In this document: positions 1 to 6,275 of the stretch, one piece after another
Position numbering within the stretch: the first letter of the stretch is position 1
Layout: every line of letters begins with the position of its first letter
NCBI GenBank assembly: GCA_027620595.1
Contig: JAQCDI010000015.1
Location: 1 to 17,765 of the forward strand
Source of the DNA: Bacteroidota bacterium
GTDB lineage: Bacteria; Bacteroidota; Rhodothermia; Rhodothermales; UBA10348
Direction of reading: 5' to 3'
Length of the DNA stretch: 17,765 bases
The notes under the pieces: model-generated
Seen by the model: only the letters and a program-made list of their open reading frames with translations
The model's database searches: none
What the model was told of the DNA's origin: nothing
Made by a program: the position numbers and the translations under genes

Positions 1-1
1 T

Positions 2-2422
2 CGCGCCGTGTTCTGGGGACTGGGCTCGGACGGGACTGTCGGAGCCAACAAGAACTCGATCAAGATCATCGGGGAAGGCACGGATCTCTACGCACAGGGG
101 TACTTCGTCTATGACTCCAAGAAGGCAGGCGCACGAACGATCTCCCATCTGCGATTCGGACCCGATCCGATCCATTCCACGTATCTGATCCAGCAGGCCG
201 ACTTCGTGGCCGTGCACCAGTTCGGTTTCCTTGAGCGTTTCGACACGCTCTCGTTGGCCCAGAAGGGGGCCACCTTCCTGCTCAACAGCCCGTTCGGTCC
301 CGATGAGGTGTGGAACGAGCTTCCGCGCATGGTGCAGAAGACCATCCTGGACAAGAAGCTGCGATTCTTCGTGGTGGATGCCTACACCGTAGCGCGGGAC
401 ATCGGCCTTGGCGTCCGGATCAACACCATCATGCAGGAGGCCTTCTTTGCCCTCTCGGGCATCCTTCCAGCCGAGGAAGCCACCGGAAAGATCAAGGAAT
501 ACATCCGCACCACGTACGGCAAACGGGGTGAGGCCGTCGTGCGCAAGAACAAAGAGGCGGTCGATGCTGCGCTGGATCACCTGTACGAGGTGCAGGTGCC
601 CCTGGAAGTCTCCTCGGCCATCGAGCTGCGCCCTCCGGTGCCGGCAGGCGCTCCGGATTTCGTGCAGCGGGTCACCGCCGAAATGATTGCAGGACGAGGG
701 GACGACCTCCCGGTCAGCCTCCTGCCCGTGGACGGAACCTATCCCACCGGCACAACCCAATGGGAAAAGCGCAGTATCGCCATGGAAATCCCGGTATGGG
801 ATGCTGATCTGTGCATACAGTGCGGAAAATGCGTAATGGTCTGTCCCCATTCGGTGATCCGCTCCAACGTGGTCGGTCAGGCAGAACTTGCCGACGCACC
901 GGAGTCGTTCCAGTCGGCAAACGCTTCCTGGAAGCAGTTTGAAAACGCCAGATACACGTTGCAGGTCTCCCCTGAGGATTGCACGGGCTGCCGTCTATGT
1001 GTCGAAGTCTGTCCGGCAAAGGACAAATCCCGGGCGGGACACAAGGCTCTGGACATGGTGGACCAACGGGACGTGATGGATCATGCCTTGTCCAACTGGG
1101 CCTTCTTCGAAACCCTGCCCCCCTTCCGCGAGGGCTGGGGAGGAGATGGTGCATCAGCTGAGCCATTGTCCTTCACCAAGGTCAAGGATGTACAACTGCT
1201 TGAACCGCTGTTCGAATTTTCCAGTGCCTGCGCTGGATGTGGTGAAACGCCCTATCTGCGCCTCCTGACACAACTCTTCGGAGACCGCATGATGGTGGCC
1301 AATGCCACCGGCTGTTCGAGTATCTACGGCGGCAATTTGCCCACCACGCCATGGAGTCAGAACAAAGCGGGTCGTGGACCTGCGTGGAGCAATTCCCTCT
1401 TTGAGGACAATGCTGAATTCGGCCTCGGAATGCGCGTGGCCATCGACAAGCAAATGGAGTATGCGCGCGAGTTACTGCCCCGTACGGCAGCTGACCAGGC
1501 GGCCGTACAGGACATTCTCGATGCCCGTCAGGAGTCCCTGGAAGACATTGAGGCGCAGCGGGTTCGAGTCGAGGCCATGAAGCATTCTCTGAAGGGTATC
1601 AACACACCGTCAGCCCGCGATCTGCTCTCGATTGTGGACGCGCTGGTCCGAAAAAGCGTGTGGATCATCGGCGGAGACGGCTGGGCCTATGACATCGGGT
1701 TCGGCGGCCTCGACCATGTGCTGGCCAGTGGCCGGAACGTCAAGATCCTGGTCCTGGACACAGAAGTCTATTCGAACACGGGCGGACAGGCATCCAAGGC
1801 TACGGGCTTGGGAGCCGTCGCCAAGTTCGCGGCGGGCGGAAAAAGCACACCCAAGAAGGACCTGGGCATGATTGCCATGGGTTACGGCTACATCTACGTT
1901 GCCCAGGTAGCCCTCGGAGCCAACGACAACCACGTGATCAAGGCGCTTCGCGAGGCGGAAGAGTACGATGGACCCGCCCTCGTGATTGCCTACAGTCATT
2001 GCATTGCCCACGGCATCGACATGGCCAAAGGACTGGACCAGCAGGCATTGGCCAGCTCCTCCGGATACTGGCCGCTGTATCGGTTCGATCCTCGACGCAA
2101 GGAGGAGGGATTGAATCCGTTCCAGCTCGATTCCAAGCGCCCAAGCACCAAGCTCTCCGAGTATTTCTACAACGAGAACCGCTACAACATCCTCAGGAAG
2201 ACCGCACCTGCCATCGCGGAGGGATTCCTCAAGCAGTCCCAGACCTTTGTAGACGACAAGTGGGCCCGGTACGAAGCGCTGGCCGGTACGGCAAGCCGTG
2301 GTTCGGGTGCGGAACCCTCCAAACTACCCACTGCTGCTCGTCCTGCGGGACTACATCCCAAGGCCATGCCACCCAAAGGCATGCCGCCAGGCGGATTGAA
2401 GCGTGCCCCCGGCGCCGATTGA
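2..2422 (+). CDS. nifJ: Pyruvate:ferredoxin (flavodoxin) oxidoreductase, 5'-truncated by window edge
   Basis: This enzyme oxidatively decarboxylates pyruvate with CoA to acetyl-CoA and CO2 and passes electrons to ferredoxin or flavodoxin in the cytoplasm. The frame is already open at the left edge (codons for R-A-V), so roughly the first 420-430 of the usual ~1170-1200 residues, holding the N-terminal pyruvate/TPP-pyrimidine domains, lie outside. Counting the GTG at 8 as residue 1, two ferredoxin-type 4Fe-4S sites are visible: C269/C272/C275/C279 and C325/C328/C331/C335. The proximal-cluster cysteines are C408, C411, C436 and C665. A TPP/Mg site starts at GDGWAYD (~556-562) and continues to NTGGQ (~590s). 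All cluster ligands are intact, so the enzyme should be active. The C-terminus adds a Pro/Gly/Met-rich tail of about 45 residues. The next gene starts 42 nt downstream and is probably co-transcribed. The family assignment is very secure. Confidence 0.97.
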   Translation, partial: RAVFWGLGSDGTVGANKNSIKIIGEGTDLYAQGYFVYDSKKAGARTISHLRFGPDPIHSTYLIQQADFVAVHQFGFLERFDTLSLAQKGATFLLNSPFGPDEVWNELPRMVQKTILDKKLRFFVVDAYTVARDIGLGVRINTIMQEAFFALSGILPAEEATGKIKEYIRTTYGKRGEAVVRKNKEAVDAALDHLYEVQVPLEVSSAIELRPPVPAGAPDFVQRVTAEMIAGRGDDLPVSLLPVDGTYPTGTTQWEKRSIAMEIPVWDADLCIQCGKCVMVCPHSVIRSNVVGQAELADAPESFQSANASWKQFENARYTLQVSPEDCTGCRLCVEVCPAKDKSRAGHKALDMVDQRDVMDHALSNWAFFETLPPFREGWGGDGASAEPLSFTKVKDVQLLEPLFEFSSACAGCGETPYLRLLTQLFGDRMMVANATGCSSIYGGNLPTTPWSQNKAGRGPAWSNSLFEDNAEFGLGMRVAIDKQMEYARELLPRTAADQAAVQDILDARQESLEDIEAQRVRVEAMKHSLKGINTPSARDLLSIVDALVRKSVWIIGGDGWAYDIGFGGLDHVLASGRNVKILVLDTEVYSNTGGQASKATGLGAVAKFAAGGKSTPKKDLGMIAMGYGYIYVAQVALGANDNHVIKALREAEEYDGPALVIAYSHCIAHGIDMAKGLDQQALASSSGYWPLYRFDPRRKEEGLNPFQLDSKRPSTKLSEYFYNENRYNILRKTAPAIAEGFLKQSQTFVDDKWARYEALAGTASRGSGAEPSKLPTAARPAGLHPKAMPPKGMPPGGLKRAPGAD

Positions 2423-2464
2423 CCTGTGCGCCTTCCCGATTCTACCGTACCTGCGAGCTGCACC

Positions 2465-3478
2465 ATGAAACTGAACACGAACTACCTGGGCCTGAACCTG
2501 CGGACTCCGATCGTGCCCTCCGCCTCTCCCCTGTCCGAATCCCTGGACAATATCCGGGCCATGGAGGACTATGGCGCGGGAGCCGTGGTCCTCTACTCCC
2601 TCTTTGAGGAGCAGATCGAGCACGAAAGCGGAGAACTCGATCACTACCTGTCGGCCGGAACGGACAGCTTTGCCGAGAGCCTCTCCTTCTTTCCCGACAT
2701 GGGTTCCTATGCCACTGGTCCTGAAGCCTATCTGGATCTCATCCGACACGCGCGGGCGGCCGTGGACATCCCCATCATCGCGAGTCTCAATGGCGCCTCT
2801 CCCGGGGGCTGGACCGAGTATGCCCGCCTCATGGAGCAGGCTGGTGCGTCGGCCATCGAGCTGAACCTGTATTTCATACCTGCAGACGTGAATACCAGCG
2901 CCGAACAGATCGAAAAACGCTACCTGGCGGTAGTGAAGCTGGTCCGGGAAGCGGTGGGCATTCCGGTGGCCGTCAAGCTGAGTCCGTTCTTCACTTCGAC
3001 CGCCCATTTTGCGAATGAGCTGTGCAAATCCGGGGCTTCGGGACTCGTCTTGTTCAACCGGTTCTACCAACCCGACCTGGACATCTACAAGCTGGACGTC
3101 GTGCCAAGACTGCGCCTTTCCGACTCGGACGACCTGCGCCTTCCCCTGCGCTGGATTGCCATGCTTTACGGCCGCGTTCCTGCCGATCTCGCGCTCACGG
3201 GTGGTGTGCATACGTACCAGGACGCCATCAAGGGACTCATGGCAGGCGCCTCTGTTGTCATGATGGCGTCCGAGCTCCTGAAGAAGGGTCTGTCGCGCAT
3301 CCAGGACATACTGGAGGTCATGGACATCTGGCTGGACGAACATGGATACGATTCTGTCGAACAACTCCAGGGAAGCATGAGTCAGATCCACGTGGCGGAT
3401 CCATCGGCTTACGAGCGCGCCAACTACATGAAAGTGCTCAAATCGTGGCGCGATGACCCTGCTGGCATGGTGCTCTGA
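2465..3478 (+). CDS. Dihydroorotate dehydrogenase-like flavoprotein
   Basis: A 337-residue TIM-barrel protein of the dihydroorotate dehydrogenase superfamily. Visible features are the N-terminal strand ending in TPIVPSASPLS, the barrel lysine in VAVKLSP (K171, FMN-contacting in the family), and the C-terminal phosphate-binding region LALTGGVHT...AGASVVMMAS. The active-site segment of true DHODs (ELN-x-SCPN) reads ELNLYFIP here (132-139), so the catalytic-loop Cys/Ser is missing and orotate synthesis is unlikely. Homologues annotated 'dihydroorotate dehydrogenase-like protein' commonly sit beside nifJ, as this one does (42 nt after the nifJ stop). The inference is an accessory flavoprotein for pyruvate/ferredoxin metabolism rather than pyrimidine synthesis. 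I chose ATG 2465 because the homologous N-terminus MKLNTNYLGL begins there; a GTG at 2426 is in frame but adds 13 residues of no family character. There is no clear Shine-Dalgarno. Confidence 0.9.
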   Translation: MKLNTNYLGLNLRTPIVPSASPLSESLDNIRAMEDYGAGAVVLYSLFEEQIEHESGELDHYLSAGTDSFAESLSFFPDMGSYATGPEAYLDLIRHARAAVDIPIIASLNGASPGGWTEYARLMEQAGASAIELNLYFIPADVNTSAEQIEKRYLAVVKLVREAVGIPVAVKLSPFFTSTAHFANELCKSGASGLVLFNRFYQPDLDIYKLDVVPRLRLSDSDDLRLPLRWIAMLYGRVPADLALTGGVHTYQDAIKGLMAGASVVMMASELLKKGLSRIQDILEVMDIWLDEHGYDSVEQLQGSMSQIHVADPSAYERANYMKVLKSWRDDPAGMVL

Positions 3479-3479
3479 C

Positions 3480-3506
3480 CGGCTCGACAGCCGAGCGGAT
3501 CCGGCT
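3480..3506 (+). other. Two mutually exclusive small hairpins after the DHOD-like gene
   Basis: Immediately after the stop, CGGCT (3480-3484) can pair with AGCCG (3489-3493) around a 4-nt loop, or AGCCG can instead pair with CGGCT (3502-3506). Stems are only 5 bp and no T-run follows, so this is at best a weak terminator or spacer structure. The remainder of the 85-nt gap before the gamma-glutamyltransferase shows no recognisable promoter. Confidence 0.25.
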
Positions 3507-3563
3507 TGAAGGGATGCCCTGCCGCCCCTACTTTGGGTGGCCTCCCAACCTTCCCCCACCGAA

Positions 3564-5282
3564 ATGCTTCTCCACCGCTCCCTGGCCCTTCTTGTCTTCG
3601 TTTTCCTTGGATCCGTCCCGAGTGCCGCCCAGCATGGGCGACAACCGGTTGCAGCCGAAAACGGGATGGTGGTATCCACCCAGTATCTTGCCTCTGAAGT
3701 GGGCCGGGATATCCTCATGCAGGGCGGAAACGCGGTGGACGCCGCCATTGCCACCGCATTCGCGCTGGCCGTGGTCCATCCAGCCGCCGGCAACATCGGC
3801 GGCGGTGGATTCCTTGTCTATCACGGGGCGGACGGCGAAGTGACCGCCTTCAACTTCCGTGAGAAAGCGCCCGGTTCCGCCACCGAAAACATGATGCTGG
3901 ATGAGGCGGGAAACATCGACTCCCGCAATCGTCACGTCAATCTGCTCTCCACGGGTGTACCGGGTACGGTGGCAGGCCTTTTCCTGGCCCATGAACGACT
4001 CGGATCCCTGCCCTGGGCCATGTTGGTCCAACCGGCCGTCCGTCTGGCCGAGGAAGGCTTCCCCTTCACGCGGAACCTTGAGGGCTTCCAACAGGATGTG
4101 TTGCAAGGGGCCGCCCGGGACCCGATCTACGAAAGCACCAAACGAGCCTTCCTGAAGGCAGGCGGCGTGCCACATGCCGTGGGCGAACCGCTGGTACAAG
4201 CAGATCTGGCAAGCACCCTCAAGCGCATCCGTGACCACGGGCGGGATGGGTTCTATGAAGGAGAAACGGCCCGCCTGATCGCTGAATTCATGCGGGAATG
4301 GGGCGGTTTGATCACCGAGGCCGATCTGGCTGCGTACGAGGCCGAGGAACAGGCACCGGTCCATGGCACCTACCGAGGGTATGATGTCTACAGTATGAGT
4401 CCGCCCTCATCCGGCGGGATTGCAGTCATCACCATGCTCAACATCCTGGAGGCCTTCGACCTGGCTGACATGGGCCACAACTCTGCCGCCTACCTGCATG
4501 TCCTGACGGAGGCCATGCGCCGCGCCTATGCCGACAGGGCACAGTTCGTGGGCGACCCGCGATTCAATCCGGACATGCCCGTGGAATGGCTGATTTCCAA
4601 GGAACATGCCGCTGATCTGCGTGCCTCCATCGACATGGACCAGGCCTCGGAAAGCGACTCAAGCTCATTCAACGGTCTTGAGCCCTACGAAAGCGAGGAA
4701 ACCACCCACTTCTCGGTCGTGGACGCCGACGGCAACATGGTTTCGGTGACCTACACCCTCGAGTACGGCTATGGCAACAGCATCGTGGTGGAAGGAGCCG
4801 GATTCCTGCTCAACAATGAAATGGGCGATTTCAACCCCAAACCCGGTTATACCGACCGGAGCGGCAACATTGGCACGGCACCCAACCTCGTGGCCCCCGG
4901 CAAACGGATGCTGTCCTCCATGACCCCCACCATCATGGCGCGCGATGGACAGCCAGTTCTTGCCATCGGCAGTCCGGGCGGGCGAACCATCATCAACACG
5001 GTTCTGCAAGTCATACTGAACATGGTCGACCATGGCATGGACGTGGCGGAAGCGGTGGAGGCACCCCGCTTCCACCATCAATGGCTGCCGGACAAAGCCC
5101 GGTTCGAGTCAGGTTACTTCTCGACAGACACGATGGAGCGGTATCAAGCCTACGGGCACGCCCTTGGGCGTGAGTCCGGCAGCCAGGGTCGGGCCATGGG
5201 AATATGGGTGGACCATCAGCGTGGCCTCTTGTACGGGGCGGCTGATTCACGGTCCTACATGGGACGAGCGGTGGGCTACTGA
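3564..5282 (+). CDS. ggt: Gamma-glutamyltransferase, secreted proenzyme
   Basis: A 572-residue Ntn-hydrolase that cleaves the gamma-glutamyl bond of glutathione and related peptides, or transfers the group to acceptors, outside the inner membrane. Residues 1-~23 form a Sec-type signal peptide (MLLHRSLALLVFVFLGSVPSAA). The large subunit has the substrate arginine in the NFREKAP motif (R99; R114 in E. coli). Autoprocessing should occur before T380 in the ETTHFSVVD motif, making T380 the N-terminal nucleophile of the small subunit. GSPGG (near 4970-4984) and the LLNNEMGDF lid-loop region are present. Length matches the family (~560-580), so both subunits are complete. ATG 3564 is chosen because it puts the signal peptide at the N-terminus; an in-frame GTG at 3537 would add nine residues. 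No good Shine-Dalgarno is seen. The gene is separated by 85 nt from its upstream neighbour and no functional link is evident. Confidence 0.96.
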   Translation: MLLHRSLALLVFVFLGSVPSAAQHGRQPVAAENGMVVSTQYLASEVGRDILMQGGNAVDAAIATAFALAVVHPAAGNIGGGGFLVYHGADGEVTAFNFREKAPGSATENMMLDEAGNIDSRNRHVNLLSTGVPGTVAGLFLAHERLGSLPWAMLVQPAVRLAEEGFPFTRNLEGFQQDVLQGAARDPIYESTKRAFLKAGGVPHAVGEPLVQADLASTLKRIRDHGRDGFYEGETARLIAEFMREWGGLITEADLAAYEAEEQAPVHGTYRGYDVYSMSPPSSGGIAVITMLNILEAFDLADMGHNSAAYLHVLTEAMRRAYADRAQFVGDPRFNPDMPVEWLISKEHAADLRASIDMDQASESDSSSFNGLEPYESEETTHFSVVDADGNMVSVTYTLEYGYGNSIVVEGAGFLLNNEMGDFNPKPGYTDRSGNIGTAPNLVAPGKRMLSSMTPTIMARDGQPVLAIGSPGGRTIINTVLQVILNMVDHGMDVAEAVEAPRFHHQWLPDKARFESGYFSTDTMERYQAYGHALGRESGSQGRAMGIWVDHQRGLLYGAADSRSYMGRAVGY

Positions 5283-5353
5283 GTCCGGGCCCCTGCCTCG
5301 CTTGACACTCGGTGTTCCCGTCACCAGAGGAACAGCGCAATCATGCTTTCATC

Positions 5354-5545
5354 ATGGACACCGTCCAATTCCTGCTTTCGGTCGTAAATCTGTTGCTGGC
5401 CATGACCGTGCTTTTCGGGGGACGACTCATCTTCAAGCGCCTCTCGGAACTGCGCGAAGACGTGGAAGACCTCAAATCAAAGCACAAGCCGGCACCCGCT
5501 GCAGAAAAAGAGACCGGTTCGCGTTCCCTGGAGTGGAAGGAATAG
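5354..5545 (+). CDS. Small single-TM coiled-coil protein, unknown function
   Basis: A 63-residue protein with a hydrophobic N-terminal helix (VQFLLSVVNLLLAMTVLFGG, about residues 4-23). A basic/acidic heptad-like helix follows (IFKRLSELREDVEDLKSK), then a short Pro/Ala/Lys/Glu tail. The expected topology is a short membrane anchor with a cytoplasmic coiled coil. I do not recognise a family. Gene reality is supported by the coherent TM-plus-coiled-coil design and by the frame ending just before the convergent gene (10 nt between stops). The start is uncertain: ATG 5354 gives a clean TM protein, and an in-frame GTG at 5312 would add 14 polar residues. An AGAGGAA ribosome-site-like sequence at about 5326-5332 is too far from 5354. 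A perfect TTGACA sits at 5302-5307, but no partner -10 was found. Confidence 0.6.
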   Translation: MDTVQFLLSVVNLLLAMTVLFGGRLIFKRLSELREDVEDLKSKHKPAPAAEKETGSRSLEWKE

Positions 5546-5555
5546 GCCTCCAGCG

Positions 5556-6107
5556 CTATCGCAATGCGCGGATGACCAGGTTTCGCAACTCCTCGACCTC
5601 CTCTTCCCTCACGCGGCGGCCCATGCGGGCCAGGAATCGCGTTGCAGATCCAATCGCGGAGCGCATCTTGGGGTCAGCCAGATGAAGGGTGGCGTGCCGT
5701 GACGCTTTCTGGACAAGCGTTTCGAACCGCCCGCTGTCGGCAAAGGCGTACCCTTCCCACATGTAGAAAACGCGCTCTGCCTCCATGATGGCATCCACCA
5801 TCTCCCGATTCTCTCCGCCGAATATGATCTGCACGGCGATGGCACCCGATACCAGCATTCCCACGTACTCCGTCATTCCACTGGCCTGGGCTCCGATGTA
5901 ATCCGCGTCACAATGGACCACGAGCTCGCCATCCTTCTCCCGGATGCCGCTTACCGGTATACCGTGGTAGATACAGAAAACGTACCGCGCAGCTTCACGG
6001 ACCTGGTGCCGATGGGCCACCGATCGATGACGTTCGGCACTGCTGAACAGCTTGCTGAAAGCCGAGCTGGAGGGATACATAAGGGGTTCCGGCTTGTTGT
6101 GCTGCAT
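5556..6107 (-). CDS. Unrecognised 183-residue protein
   Basis: I do not recognise this protein. It has no signal peptide and no cysteine-rich or nucleotide-binding motif. The N-terminal third is basic (SAERHRSVAHRHQVREAARY). The middle has beta-like stretches (GELVVHCDADYIGAQASG) and one moderately hydrophobic segment (YVGMLVSGAIAVQIIFGG, ~90-107) that could be a buried helix or a weak membrane segment. The C-terminus is a charged helix (REEEVEELRNLVIRAL). The start at 6107 is well supported: an AGGAGG site lies 10 nt upstream and a TATAAT box just beyond it. A longer in-frame start at 6182 would swallow both signals. The gene is monocistronic in appearance, 168 nt after the permease stop on the same strand and convergent with the small TM gene. 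The codon pattern is typical of its neighbours, with no sign of recent transfer. Confidence 0.75.
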   Translation of the reverse strand: MQHNKPEPLMYPSSSAFSKLFSSAERHRSVAHRHQVREAARYVFCIYHGIPVSGIREKDGELVVHCDADYIGAQASGMTEYVGMLVSGAIAVQIIFGGENREMVDAIMEAERVFYMWEGYAFADSGRFETLVQKASRHATLHLADPKMRSAIGSATRFLARMGRRVREEEVEELRNLVIRALR

Positions 6108-6117
6108 CTTGGATCGA

Positions 6118-6138
6118 CCTCCTCGGCATTCGATTATA
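6118..6138 (-). promoter_or_regulatory. TATAAT -10 box and AGGAGG ribosome site for the 183-residue gene
   Basis: On the minus strand a consensus TATAAT occupies 6138-6133, predicting a start of transcription near 6126 and a 5' leader of about 19 nt. AGGAGG lies at 6123-6118, 10 nt before the ATG at 6107-6105. No good TTGACA is found 16-18 nt upstream of the -10. Instead that zone borders a perfect inverted repeat. This is the clearest sigma-70-like start signal in the window. Confidence 0.6.
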
Positions 6139-6160
6139 TGCGCGTTATGCCGTATTCGGC

Positions 6161-6176
6161 TACGCATTTTTGCGTA
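6161..6176. promoter_or_regulatory. Perfect inverted repeat TACGCA-TTTT-TGCGTA, candidate operator
   Basis: Two perfect 6-bp arms, 6161-6166 and 6171-6176, flank four T. The site starts about 23 nt upstream of the TATAAT box on the minus strand, so it overlaps or abuts the position a -35 element would take. That placement suits a repressor or activator binding site. A second short inverted repeat, GCCG-TATT-CGGC, lies at 6148-6159 within the -10/-35 spacer. Confidence 0.4.
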
Positions 6177-6181
6177 TGTCA

Positions 6182-6203
6182 CCCCGTTCGCAAACCTACG
6201 GGG
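6182..6203. repeat. Inverted repeat CCCCGT ... ACGGGG in the 168-nt gap
   Basis: CCCCGT (6182-6187) can pair with ACGGGG (6198-6203) around a 10-nt loop. It lies between the permease stop (6276) and the promoter of the next minus-strand gene, so it could be the permease 3' hairpin. No T-run follows, so it is not a standard intrinsic terminator. The rest of the gap holds no gene I can support. Confidence 0.25.
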
Positions 6204-6275
6204 CGCAAGACGAGGGGGAGAACCGGAGGGGTAGCTGCCGGGACGGGTGCGGGACCCAATCCGGGTATCGGCCTT

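Noticed and set aside
2351..3796. 481-codon open frame on the minus strand
   Set aside because: It lies antisense across the end of nifJ, the whole DHOD-like gene and the start of ggt, and has no recognisable domain. It is a high-GC shadow frame.
3564..5282. Penicillin acylase or other Ntn-hydrolase instead of gamma-glutamyltransferase
   Set aside because: REKAP, TTHFSVVD and GSPGG all match gamma-glutamyltransferase specifically.
5302..5307. TTGACA as a -35 for the small TM gene
   Set aside because: No acceptable -10 hexamer lies 15-19 nt downstream, so it is not called as a promoter.
5343..5387. 14-codon reading frame starting at ATG 5343 about 10 nt after an AGAGGAA site, overlapping the small TM gene start
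   Set aside because: The spacing is attractive for a leader peptide, but the peptide has no attenuator-like residue run and no alternative hairpins were seen, so it is probably chance.
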